Of a stretch of DNA of 64,000 bases, positions 39,958 to 47,711 are shown piece by piece. Made by a program: the position numbers and the translations under genes. Position 1 is the first letter of the stretch, and every line of letters starts with the position of its first letter. The stretch comes from Streptomyces corallincola (GTDB taxonomy: Bacteria > Actinomycetota > Actinomycetes > Streptomycetales > Streptomycetaceae): positions 248,001-312,000 of the forward strand of contig NZ_JAHRXF010000001.1 in assembly GCF_019104725.1 (NCBI RefSeq), given 5' to 3'. A model generated the notes under the pieces. The model saw only the letters and a program-made list of their open reading frames with translations, was not told the origin of the DNA and ran no database searches.

Positions 39958-40831
39958 ATGGGGTCAGGAGGTCCACCAGGGCTCGGGCCGCGGGGCTGGT
40001 GGCGCGGTCGGGGGGGAGGAGGACGACGGTCTCGTAGTCGGCCTCGGGGGACTCCTTGATGGGGAGGGCGGTCAGGGAGGGCCGCTTGTGGCGGAAGTGG
40101 CGGGGGACGACGGCGATCCCGAGGTTCTCGTCCACCAGGTCCAGGAGGCTGTGGACGTCGTTGACCTCCAGGGCGACGGTGCGGCGGATTCCGGCGGCGT
40201 CGAAGGCCGCGTCGGTCGCGCGGCGAGGCCCCCAGTCGGGGTGGAAGTCCACGAAGACCTCGCCCGCCAGGTCCTCCGGGGTGAGTACCGCGCCGGTGGC
40301 CGCCAGCCGGTGGCTGGGGTGGCAGAGGACCGTCATCGGCTCGCCCGTCAGCGGCACCGTGCGCAACTGGTCCCCGTCGGCCGGGATGCGGTAGGCGAAC
40401 GCCAGGTCCAGCCGTCCGGCCGCGACCTCCTCCGCGAGCGCCCCCGAACCCGCCTGGCGCAGCCGGATCTCCACGTCCGGATGGCGTCGCCGGAACGCCG
40501 CGAGCAGCCGGGCCACGTTCACCCCGGCGATGCACTGCTCGGTGCCCACCGCCAGGGTGCCGCGCAGGACGCCCTGCACCGCCGCCACCGCCTCGTGCGC
40601 CGACCTGACCTGGGCCAGGATGCGCTCCGCCTCCGCCAGCAGCGCCCGGCCCGCCTCGGTGAGCGTCACCCGCCGGGTCGTCCGCACGAACAGCGGCGCC
40701 CGCAGCTCCCGCTCCAGCGCGCGGATCGACGCCGACAGACCCGACTGGGACACCATCAGCCGCTCGGCGGCCCGGGTGAAGTGCTGGTCCTCGGCGACGG
40801 CGACGAAGTGCTGGAGATGACGCAGTTCCAT
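39956..40831 (-). CDS. LysR family transcriptional regulator
   Basis: 291-aa LysR-type regulator. The N-terminal winged HTH (1-60) reads MELRHLQHFVAVAEDQHFTR then LMVSQSGLSASIRALERELR. A linker helix and the periplasmic-binding-protein-like effector domain (about 90-290) follow. It is divergent from the aldo/keto reductase starting at 40989, with 157 bp between starts. By the usual LysR arrangement it is the likely regulator of that gene. The ATG at 40831 starts exactly at the conserved N terminus. Confidence 0.93.
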   Translation of the reverse strand: MELRHLQHFVAVAEDQHFTRAAERLMVSQSGLSASIRALERELRAPLFVRTTRRVTLTEAGRALLAEAERILAQVRSAHEAVAAVQGVLRGTLAVGTEQCIAGVNVARLLAAFRRRHPDVEIRLRQAGSGALAEEVAAGRLDLAFAYRIPADGDQLRTVPLTGEPMTVLCHPSHRLAATGAVLTPEDLAGEVFVDFHPDWGPRRATDAAFDAAGIRRTVALEVNDVHSLLDLVDENLGIAVVPRHFRHKRPSLTALPIKESPEADYETVVLLPPDRATSPAARALVDLLTP

Positions 40832-40988
40832 GATTCAGCAGCCTATCCGCACAATCGCATCGGATTCTCCTGTTGGACCACTGCACCCCGCCCGGTGAAG
40901 AGTGGGGTCGGTGCTCCTGTGGCCGTGTGCCGTATGACGTATGCGGCCGGGAGCCTGGACTGCCTGTGCCAACCCCTCTGGAGTCGCG

Positions 40989-41981
40989 TTGTACACCGCA
41001 CACACCGACCGCTACGCCGACATGCCCTACCGGCGCACCGGAAACAGCGGACTGAAGCTCCCCGCGCTGTCGCTCGGCCTGTGGCACAACTTCGGCCCCG
41101 ACCGCTCGGTCGAGACCCAGCGCGCCATCCTGCGCCGCGCCTTCGACCTCGGGGTCACCCACTTCGACCTGGCCAACAACTACGGCCCGCCGCCCGGCGC
41201 CGCCGAGTCCGCGCTCGGTGAGTTCCTGAAGTCCGACTTCGCCGCCTACCGCGACGAACTGGTCATCTCCACCAAGGCCGGCTACCTGATGTGGCCCGGC
41301 CCGTACGGCGAATGGGGCTCGCGCAAGTACGTCCTCTCCTCGCTGGACCAGAGCCTGAGCCGCATGGGCCTGGACTACGTGGACGTCTTCTACTCGCACC
41401 GCTTCGACCCGGACACTCCCCTTGAGGAGACGATGGGCGCGCTGCACACGGCCGTACAGCAGGGCAAGGCGCTCTACGTCGGCGTCTCCAACTACTCCGC
41501 CGAGCAGACCCGCGAGGCCGCCCGCATCCTCGCCGAGCTGGGCACCCCGCTCCTCATCCACCAGCCCCGCTACTCGATGCTGGACCGCCGCCCCGAGGAC
41601 GAGGGTGTGCTCGACGCGCTGGACGAGCTGAAGGTCGGCTCCATCGCGTACTCCCCGCTGGAGCAGGGTCTGCTCACCGGGCGCTACCTCGACGGCATCC
41701 CGGAGGACTCCCGCGCCGCCGGTGACAGCCCCTTCCTCAAGTCGGAGGCGGTCACCGAGGAACTGGTCGGCCGGCTCCGCGCGCTCAACGACATCGCCGT
41801 CGAGCGCGGCCAGAGCCTCGCGCAGATGGCGCTGGCCTGGGTGCTGCGCGGAGGCAGGGTCACCTCCGCCCTGATCGGCGCGAGCAGCGCCCGGCAGGTC
41901 GAGGACAGCGTCGGCGCCATCCGGAACCTCGACTTCGACACCGACGAACTGGCCCGCATCGACGCGATCGTGAAGGGCTGA
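40989..41981 (+). CDS. Aldo/keto reductase (YghZ/glyceraldehyde-3-phosphate reductase-like)
   Basis: 330-aa NADPH-dependent reductase. The N-terminal MPYRRTGNSGLKLPALSLGL, catalytic HFDLANNYGPP (Asp, Tyr), ISTKAGY (Lys) and VFYSHRFD (His) are present. The bulge LMWPGPYGEWGSRKY is typical of the YghZ/AKR14 group, which acts on L-glyceraldehyde 3-phosphate or methylglyoxal. The TTG start at 40989, with GGAG five bases before it, is chosen because it yields the common N terminus LYTAHTDRYADMPYRRTG. It is divergent from the LysR gene. Two tandem hairpins follow the stop. Confidence 0.9.
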   Translation: MYTAHTDRYADMPYRRTGNSGLKLPALSLGLWHNFGPDRSVETQRAILRRAFDLGVTHFDLANNYGPPPGAAESALGEFLKSDFAAYRDELVISTKAGYLMWPGPYGEWGSRKYVLSSLDQSLSRMGLDYVDVFYSHRFDPDTPLEETMGALHTAVQQGKALYVGVSNYSAEQTREAARILAELGTPLLIHQPRYSMLDRRPEDEGVLDALDELKVGSIAYSPLEQGLLTGRYLDGIPEDSRAAGDSPFLKSEAVTEELVGRLRALNDIAVERGQSLAQMALAWVLRGGRVTSALIGASSARQVEDSVGAIRNLDFDTDELARIDAIVKG

Positions 41982-42006
41982 CTTTCGGCGACTGCCGGAA
42001 TGTCAA

Positions 42007-42096
42007 GGGCGCATTGACGCACACCGTGAATGCGCCCGCGTGAAAAAGTGCGCCGGTCGCCCCGAGGTGGTCAACCCACCTCCGGGCGACCGGCGC
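42007..42096 (+). terminator. Two consecutive terminator hairpins
   Basis: First stem GGGCGCATT (42007-42015) / AATGCGCCC (42029-42037). Second stem GCGCCGGTCGCCC (42050-42062) / GGGCGACCGGCGC (42084-42096), extended inside by GAGGTGG / CCCACCTC around a TCAA-centred loop. The AAAAA run before the second stem reads as a T-run on the opposite strand, so the second stem may also end minus-strand transcripts from the gene ending at 42290. The remaining spacer to 42289 carries short direct repeats of CGTGTTCGTCAGG and no gene. Confidence 0.8.
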
Positions 42097-42289
42097 TTCC
42101 CGTTTCCCCGATGCCCGAAACTCCGGGTGCGGAATTCACCACGCCCATGCCGTCGCCCGCCTCTCCCGCAATTCCGTGAGAGGGAACGATCAATTCCGCG
42201 CCGGCGGCCGTGTTCCGTGCGGCCTCGTTCCGTACCGGCGCGTTCCGTCCGCCGTGTTCGGTCCCGCCGTGTTCGTCAGGCCGTGTTCG

Positions 42290-42670
42290 TCAGGCGGGCG
42301 GCATCCGGTCGAGGAAACCGAAGACCGAGCGGATGCGGTCCCCGTCGTCCAGCACGATGACGTCCGAACCCGCGACCGGCGCCGAACCGTCCGCGTCGTT
42401 GACCAGCTCCCAGCCGAAGCGTGCGATGTCGTGGTGGCCGTCCACCGTGCCCCGCGGCCGGAAGGAGAAGCCGGGGAACTGCTGGTGCACGGCCGTGATC
42501 ACCGCCGCGATCCCGGCGTGGCCGCGTACGTCGGCCAGCGGGTCGGTATAGCCCCCGTCCGGCGTCCAGGCGGCGGCCACCGCCTTCTCCAGCGCCTCCG
42601 GCTCCGCCGCGTTCCACGCCTCCAGGTAGCGGGCGACGGCGGCCTCGTAGCGGTTCGTGTTCTCGGACAT
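42290..42670 (-). CDS. SnoaL/NTF2-like protein
   Basis: 126-aa protein with the nuclear transport factor 2-like alpha+beta barrel fold. YLEAWNAAEPEALEKAVAAA forms the N-terminal helices, PDGGYTDPLADVRGHAGIAA the strand-turn that lines the pocket, and FRPRGTVDGHHDIARFGWEL and GSDVIVLDDGDRIRSVFGFL the sheet. Family members are isomerases, cyclases or ligand-binding proteins; none can be chosen here. ATG 42670 has GGAGG upstream. Alone. Confidence 0.85.
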   Translation of the reverse strand: MSENTNRYEAAVARYLEAWNAAEPEALEKAVAAAWTPDGGYTDPLADVRGHAGIAAVITAVHQQFPGFSFRPRGTVDGHHDIARFGWELVNDADGSAPVAGSDVIVLDDGDRIRSVFGFLDRMPPA

Positions 42671-42782
42671 GGCGAATCAGCCTCCATCGGGAGTATCTGC
42701 CGGTGAATCTGCTGGTCAGCTACCGGAAAGCGGGTTTCCCCGGCCGGTGGCACCACCCTGCCCGAGCGGAGCGGCGGAGGTC

Positions 42783-42801
42783 GATTACCTCACGGGTAAT
42801 C
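42783..42801. promoter_or_regulatory. GATTACC-N5-GGTAATC operator-like palindrome
   Basis: Perfect 7-bp arms separated by TCACG, located between the divergent SnoaL-like gene (start 42670) and the 136-aa protein gene (start 42985). Its A/T-rich arms are unusual in this genome. The rest of this 314-bp gap shows nothing else I can assign. Confidence 0.55.
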
Positions 42802-42984
42802 ACCCCTTTCCCGCCCGCCGTTCATTTTCGGCCAATGGCGAGGGTGAATATGCCAGGAGAGTGGCTAAAAAGTCATGGTGACAGTGTTTCCCGAGTGGCG
42901 ATACTCGAAGTCGGGGGCACTTCTCACCGCAGCGGAGCCGCAACAATTAAAGGGGGCACCAGCGATGCGTTCGGGGGAGTGATC

Positions 42985-43395
42985 GTGCACGACGAATTCC
43001 TGTGCCATGTCACCGCGTACGGCACCTGCGACGGCCGCCGGATCGGCGTGCCGCTCGGGACGTACCGGGCGCCCACCCTGGCGCTCGCCCTGTGGTGGCT
43101 GCGCGACCGCGCCTCCTGGATCGCGGAGCGGCTGGACCCGGTGCCCGAGCGGCCCGCCTTCCCCGCCGGGGCGCTGGTGCCCGTGGCGGCGGGTGTGGCC
43201 GACGTACCCGCGCTGCTGCGCGCCTGGTGCGCCGACACCGCCCGGCAGGACCTGGTCGCGGAGGAACTCGCCGGGGGGCGGCTGGTGCGGATCGCGGCGT
43301 GCGACGACACCACCGAGTACGAACTGCTCGCGGAGTCCATCGACGCCCTGCGGATGCAGCGCACGGTGCCCGCCCTCGTCGTCCCCGTCGCCTGA
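42985..43395 (+). CDS. Hypothetical protein (136 aa)
   Basis: I do not recognise a domain. The soluble product begins VHDEFLCHVTAYGTCDGRRI. It has a helical tryptophan-containing segment (ALALWWLRDRASWIAERL), contains four cysteines across its length and ends LRMQRTVPALVVPVA. Codon use is typical of real genes from the GTG at 42985 onward, and GGGGGA lies in front; an in-frame GTG at 42979 is an alternative. It precedes the 54-bp perfect palindrome and then the HATPase-type gene. Function unknown. Confidence 0.65.
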   Translation: MHDEFLCHVTAYGTCDGRRIGVPLGTYRAPTLALALWWLRDRASWIAERLDPVPERPAFPAGALVPVAAGVADVPALLRAWCADTARQDLVAEELAGGRLVRIAACDDTTEYELLAESIDALRMQRTVPALVVPVA

Positions 43396-43517
43396 CACGT
43401 GTCGGCACCCGGCCCGGCCGTGCTCCGGGTGGCCGGTATTCGTCTTCGGCCACGGCCCCGGCCCTCCCGTGACCAGCCCGATGCGGCATCCGGGGACGGG
43501 CTGGGGGACGATGGGAG

Positions 43518-43571
43518 CCGTACGGCCCTGCGCGAGCGGGCGGGCCCGCCCGCTCGCGCAGGGCCGTACGG
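43518..43571. repeat. 54-bp perfect palindrome
   Basis: Two 27-bp arms, 43518-43544 and 43545-43571, are exact reverse complements with no spacer. The outer ends read CCGTACGGCCCTGCGCGAGC and the centre CGGGCGGGCCCGCCCG. It lies 123 bp past the stop at 43395 and 86 bp before the next start at 43657. As RNA it would form a stem of about 25 bp with a tiny loop, and as DNA a cruciform. Terminator for the upstream gene is the simplest reading. Confidence 0.9.
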
Positions 43572-43656
43572 ACCGGATGGACTGCGGACCGCCGTCCGGG
43601 GTACGAGGACAGGTGCAACAGCGACCGGGTTGACCGGGCCTTCGAGAGAGACACGT

Positions 43657-44106
43657 ATGACCGAGTACCTGGGCGAGGCAGTGATACCTACTGGTTTCGA
43701 CATACCCGTGGAACCGCTGCGACGCGCGGCGCACTACACCGGTGAGCCCGGCTGCATCGCCGAGGCCCGTGCCTTCGCCGACCAGTTCCTGAGCCGACTG
43801 AGCACCGAGTGGTGCGCCACCATCGACGACCGCACGGTCGGCGATCTGATGCTCGTGGTCAGCGAGCTGGTCACCAACGCCGACCAGCACAGCAGCGGCC
43901 CGTACATCCTGGAGCTCGAAGGCACCGACGCGCTGGTCCGGGTCGCGGTCTACGACAGCAGCTCGGCGCTGCCCCGGCGGTTCCCGAAGAACCCCGAGCG
44001 GATCGGGCGGCACGGTCTGGAGATCGTGCACGCGGTGGCCGCCGAGGTCACCGTGGAGCGGGTGCCGGTGGGCAAGCGGGTCAGCGCCCGCGTCGCCCTG
44101 CGCTGA
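43657..44106 (+). CDS. HATPase_c domain protein, anti-sigma/RsbW-like candidate
   Basis: 149-aa GHKL-fold ATP-binding protein without other domains. N box: LMLVVSELVTNADQHSSGPY. G1/G2 region: VAVYDSSSALPRRF and ERIGRHGLEIVHAVA. This single-domain form is the anti-sigma or switch-kinase type very common in Streptomyces, which binds a SigB/SigF-type sigma factor or phosphorylates its antagonist. A sigma gene of exactly that type converges on it (105 bp between stops), making it a candidate partner, though many paralogues exist. ATG 43657 is preceded by GAGAGAG. Confidence 0.85.
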   Translation: MTEYLGEAVIPTGFDIPVEPLRRAAHYTGEPGCIAEARAFADQFLSRLSTEWCATIDDRTVGDLMLVVSELVTNADQHSSGPYILELEGTDALVRVAVYDSSSALPRRFPKNPERIGRHGLEIVHAVAAEVTVERVPVGKRVSARVALR

Positions 44107-44144
44107 GCCCCACCGCCGGGCACGGCGGGCGACGGCATGACGAA

Positions 44145-44171
44145 GGCCCGGACGGGAGAACCGTCCGGGCC
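44145..44171. terminator. Bidirectional terminator
   Basis: GGCCCGGACGG (44145-44155), loop GAGAA, CCGTCCGGGCC (44161-44171): a perfect 11-bp stem between the convergent HATPase and sigma factor genes. Confidence 0.85.
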
Positions 44172-44210
44172 CTGTGTGTCACCCGGCGCACCCGGCCGTA
44201 CCGCCCTGGA

Positions 44211-45101
44211 TCAGGCGCAGCCGAGTTCGCCCAGCATGCCCGTGCGCAGGCGCAGGATGATCCGCTTGATCAGCCGGGAGACGTGCATCTGCGAGCAGCC
44301 CAGCCGCTCACCGATCTCCGCCTGGGTGGCCTCCTCCACGAACCGCAGGTGCAGGATCTCGCGGTCGCGGTCGCTCAGCTCGGCCATCAGCGGGGCCAGC
44401 GCGTGGAAGTCTTCCACCAGCAGCAGGCGCTCCTCCTCGACCCCGATGAAGTCCGCGAGCACCGCCTCGCCGTCCTCCCGGCCGTCACCGGTGAGCGCGG
44501 CATCGAGGGAGGCCGAGTTGTAGCCGTTCGAGGCGAGCCGGGCCTCGACCACCTCGTCCTGGCTGACGTTCATCAGCGTCGCCAGTTCCGCGAGCGTCGG
44601 CTCACGGTCCAGACGGCTGGACAGCTCCTCGCGGGCCCGCGCCAGCTCCACCCGCATCTCCTGGAGCCGCCGGGGCACGTGCACCGCCCAGGTGGTGTCC
44701 CGGAAGAACCGCTTGATCTCACCGACGATGTAGGGCAGCGCGAAGGAGGTGAACTCGACCTCACGGGCCAGCTCGAAGCGGTCGATCGCCTTGATCAAAC
44801 CGATCATGCCGGTCTGGACGATGTCCTCCATGTCGTCCCCGCGATTGCGGAAGCGTCCGGCGGCGAAGCGGACCAGCGACATGTTCATCTCGATGAGGGT
44901 GTTGCGCGCGTACTGGTACTCCCGCGTGCCCTCCTCCAGCTCGGTCAGCCGCCGGAAGAACTGGCGGGACAGCTCCCGCGCGTCGCGCGGCGCGACCGCT
45001 GCCGGGTCCGCGATGCCCGGCAGGCCCGCGTGGCCCGCCCGGTCGTACTCGCTCTGTTCCTCGACCCCTGCCTGTGACCGGTACGTCCCGGCGGTCTTCA
45101 T
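44211..45101 (-). CDS. SigB/SigF/SigG-type RNA polymerase sigma factor
   Basis: Alternative sigma-70 factor of 296 aa of the stress/sporulation class. Region 2: LVRFAAGRFRNRGDDMEDIV, QTGMIGLIKAIDRFELAREV, then FTSFALPYIVGEIKRFFRD. Region 3: VPRRLQEMRVELARAREELS and PTLAELATLMNVSQDEVVEA. Region 4: LSDRDREILHLRFVEEATQA, then IGERLGCSQMHVSRLIKRII. Activity in this class is controlled by RsbW-type anti-sigma proteins; a candidate lies tail-to-tail. The ATG at 45101 (GGAGAGG upstream) is favoured; in-frame GTGs slightly upstream would add 4-6 residues. Confidence 0.93.
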   Translation of the reverse strand: MKTAGTYRSQAGVEEQSEYDRAGHAGLPGIADPAAVAPRDARELSRQFFRRLTELEEGTREYQYARNTLIEMNMSLVRFAAGRFRNRGDDMEDIVQTGMIGLIKAIDRFELAREVEFTSFALPYIVGEIKRFFRDTTWAVHVPRRLQEMRVELARAREELSSRLDREPTLAELATLMNVSQDEVVEARLASNGYNSASLDAALTGDGREDGEAVLADFIGVEEERLLLVEDFHALAPLMAELSDRDREILHLRFVEEATQAEIGERLGCSQMHVSRLIKRIILRLRTGMLGELGCA

Positions 45102-45402
45102 TGCCTCTCCCACGTGAGTCACGGTGCTGCGTTCGGCCTTCTGTGGCCTCTGTCTACCCGATCGTGCCGACCTCCCGGCCCGCACGAGTGGCCCCCGAAT
45201 ACCCGGATCGCGCGCTTCCACTCCTGCCGGGCACCCTCCGGACGCTCTGCTCACGGGGCGAGTACCCGCCGTTACGCCTCGCATACGTCGAATTCCGGCC
45301 GTACCCGTGCGTTGACCCGTACGGGTGACGGGCCGATGAGTTCCGCGGGCCGGCCCGGTCTGCAGGGGTGACCGTGTTCCACGTCCCGCTGGGAGGCCCC
45401 GC
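45102..45402. other. Divergent promoter region with GTAC-centred palindrome
   Basis: 301 bp between the sigma factor start and the VOC gene start. ACCCGTACGGGT (45315-45326) is a perfect 12-bp palindrome. Its CGGGT element resembles part of SigB-type -10 sequences, but no complete promoter is evident. No gene seen. Confidence 0.4.
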
Positions 45403-45885
45403 ATGAGCACCGACGGATTCACGACCTGCCTCTGGTTCGACGGGCGCGCGCAGGAGGCCGCCGAGTTCTACGTCTCGGTCTTCAAGGACTCCTCGCTCGG
45501 CCGGATCAGCCACTACACCGAGGAGGGGCCCGGAGAGCCCGGTTCCGTGCTGGGGGTGGAGTTCACCGCCAACGGCCAGCGGTTCTTCGCCCTCAACGGC
45601 GGCCCCCAGTTCACCTTCGACGAGGCCGTCTCCTTCCAGATCCACTGCGCCGACCAGCGGGAGATCGACCACTACTGGAGCAGGCTCACCGAGGGCGGCG
45701 GCGCGGGCGGGCACTGCGGCTGGCTGACCGACCGGTTCGGGCTCAGCTGGCAGGTCGTCTACGCCCCGGTCGTCGAGATGATCACCGACCCGGACCCGGA
45801 GCGCGCCTCCCGCACCGTCCGGGCCCTGTACGGCATGCGCAAGCTGGACGCCGCCGCGCTGGAGCGGGCGTACGCGGGGGAGTGA
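45403..45885 (+). CDS. VOC family protein (PhnB-like)
   Basis: 160-aa protein of the PhnB/3-demethylubiquinone-methyltransferase-like branch of the VOC superfamily. It shows FTTCLWFDGRAQEAAEFYVS, VEFTANGQRFFALNGGP, FQIHCADQREIDHYWSRLTE and CGWLTDRFGLSWQVV in the expected order. Its C terminus has GMRKLDAAALERAY. The true methyltransferase function is not implied by the fold. ATG 45403. Divergent from the sigma factor gene and followed 140 bp later by another VOC gene. Confidence 0.88.
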   Translation: MSTDGFTTCLWFDGRAQEAAEFYVSVFKDSSLGRISHYTEEGPGEPGSVLGVEFTANGQRFFALNGGPQFTFDEAVSFQIHCADQREIDHYWSRLTEGGGAGGHCGWLTDRFGLSWQVVYAPVVEMITDPDPERASRTVRALYGMRKLDAAALERAYAGE

Positions 45886-46025
45886 GCGGGCGTACGGCCG
45901 GGAGCGGCGGCACCTCCCGCGCCGCGCTCCCGGCCCGGCCGGGTGGGCGAGCGGGGCGGGCGCGGGTTGGCTAGCGTGAAGTGCGGGACCGACCACCGTC
46001 TGACCGAACCGAGAGGGCCGCGGAC

Positions 46026-46820
46026 ATGGCCGTGCAACCTGAGGGAACCCCCATCTGGGCGGACGCGATGTTCACCGACCTGGAGGGCGCCAAACGCTTC
46101 TACGGCGAGGTGCTCGGCTGGACGTTCGGCGAGTCCGCCGCGGAGTACGGCAGCTACACGCAGGCGTACGCCGACGGCAGGGCGGTCGCCGCCGTCGTGC
46201 CGCCGATGCCCGGCCAGGAGGGGCAGTCCCGGTGGTGCCTGTACTTCGCCTCCCCGGACGCCTCCGCCGCCGCCGCGCGGGTCACGGAGGCGGGCGGCGA
46301 GGTGCTGTTGGAACCCATGCGCGTCGGTGACTTCGGCACCATGTGCCTGGCCCGCGAGCCCGGCGGCGCGGTCTTCGGCATCTGGCAGGGCGGCGTCCAC
46401 GAGGGCTTCGAGGCCGTCGCCGTCCCCGGCGCCTACTGCTGGGCCGAGGTGTACACACGCGACCCGGAGCGCACGGACCCCTTCCTGACCTCACTCTTTC
46501 CCTACCGGATGAAGCGGATGGACGACGAGGGCGTGGACTTCGCGGTCTTCGACCTCGGCCAGGACCCCGTCCTCGGCCGGATGCGGATGACCGGAGAGTT
46601 CCCGCCCGAGGTGCCCTCGTACGTCAACGTGTACTTCACCGTGCCCGACTGCGACGTGGCGGTGGCACGGGCCGTCGAACTCGGCGCCGTTCTCCGCTTC
46701 GGCCCCATGACCAGCCCGTTCGGCCGGTTCGCCGCGCTCAGCGACCCGCAGGGGGCCAACTTCTCCGTCATCGACGTCACCACCACCGAGGGGGACGGCC
46801 CCGCGCTCACGGAGGTCTGA
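46026..46820 (+). CDS. Two-domain VOC family protein
   Basis: 264-aa protein made of two tandem glyoxalase/VOC units. The first (about 8-120) contains FTDLEGAKRFYGEVLGWTFG and LAREPGGAVFGIWQ. The second (about 130-255) contains CWAEVYTRDPERTDPFLTSL and FGRFAALSDPQGANFSVIDV. This arrangement matches the Streptomyces hydroxylase-like or bleomycin-resistance-fold proteins of unknown substrate. The ATG at 46026 follows GAGAGG. It is 56 bp ahead of the RNase H gene, so the two may share a transcript. Confidence 0.88.
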   Translation: MAVQPEGTPIWADAMFTDLEGAKRFYGEVLGWTFGESAAEYGSYTQAYADGRAVAAVVPPMPGQEGQSRWCLYFASPDASAAAARVTEAGGEVLLEPMRVGDFGTMCLAREPGGAVFGIWQGGVHEGFEAVAVPGAYCWAEVYTRDPERTDPFLTSLFPYRMKRMDDEGVDFAVFDLGQDPVLGRMRMTGEFPPEVPSYVNVYFTVPDCDVAVARAVELGAVLRFGPMTSPFGRFAALSDPQGANFSVIDVTTTEGDGPALTEV

Positions 46821-46876
46821 CCCGGAGCCGCGCCCGCCCGTCCGCCGGTCCGGGCGGGCGTGGCATGATCGGGCGC

Positions 46877-47578
46877 ATGCGTGAACGAGTGGTGGCCGCG
46901 TGCGACGGGGCTTCGAAGGGGAACCCCGGACCGGCCGGATGGGCGTGGGTGGTCTCGGACGACGACGAGCGGACCGCCGCCCGCTGGGAGGCCGGGCCGC
47001 TGGGCCGGGCCACCAACAACGTGGCCGAACTCACCGCCCTGGAACGGCTGCTCACCGCCGTCGATCCGGACGTGCCGCTGGAGATCCGGATGGACTCCCA
47101 GTACGCCATGAAGGCCGTCACCACCTGGCTGCCCGGCTGGAAGCGCAACGGCTGGCGGACCTCCGGCGGCAAGCCGGTCGCCAACCAGGAACTCGTGGTC
47201 CGCATCGACGCCCTGCTCGACGGCCGCACCGTGGACTTCCGCTACGTCCCCGCCCACCAGGTGGACGGCGACCCGCTGAACGACTTCGCCGACCGCGCCG
47301 CCAGCCAGGCCGCCGTCGCCCAGGAACCCGCGGGCAGCGCACTCGACTCCCCGGAGCCGCCGCCGTCCCCCGACACCCCCAGGTCCAAGCCGTCCGGCGC
47401 GGCGCGCCGCAAGCCGTCCGGCGGCGGCACGGGTACGGCCTCCACCGGCTCCGCGCGCACCATCAAGGCGAAGTTCCCCGGCCACTGCCTGTGCGGGCGC
47501 TCCTACGCGGCGGGTGAGCCCATCGCCAAGAACGCGCAGGGGTGGGGACACCCCGAGTGCCGGTCCACCGGGGCCTGA
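46877..47578 (+). CDS. rnhA: Ribonuclease HI with Cys/His-containing C-terminal tail
   Basis: Degrades RNA in RNA-DNA hybrids; 233 aa. The catalytic domain (1-140) shows AACDGASKGNPGPAGWAW (Asp), NNVAELTALERLL (Glu), IRMDSQYAMKAV (Asp) and LNDFADRAA (Asp). After a Pro/Ser-rich linker (145-190) comes an extra basic module, KAKFPGHCLCGRSYAAGEPI, ending GWGHPEC. Its C-x-C and H-x-x-C arrangement could bind zinc and contact nucleic acid. The start could also be the ATG at 46865; 46877 gives the common N terminus MRERVVAACDG. Confidence 0.92.
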   Translation: MRERVVAACDGASKGNPGPAGWAWVVSDDDERTAARWEAGPLGRATNNVAELTALERLLTAVDPDVPLEIRMDSQYAMKAVTTWLPGWKRNGWRTSGGKPVANQELVVRIDALLDGRTVDFRYVPAHQVDGDPLNDFADRAASQAAVAQEPAGSALDSPEPPPSPDTPRSKPSGAARRKPSGGGTGTASTGSARTIKAKFPGHCLCGRSYAAGEPIAKNAQGWGHPECRSTGA

Positions 47579-47711
47579 GCACCGGCCCGCCGGGTCCCCC
47601 TCCGGCCGCGTCAACCCGCTGAACCACCGCGCCGCGCGCGGTCGTTCGGCACACCCCCGTCCTGCTACCGTGCGGCGCCGAACAATCACTTCGAGTCACT
47701 GGGGCGCGCGC

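Noticed and set aside
42200-42290. GTTCCG/CGTGTTCG direct repeats as a mobile element end
   Set aside because: Short imperfect repeats only; no transposase remnant or target duplication seen.
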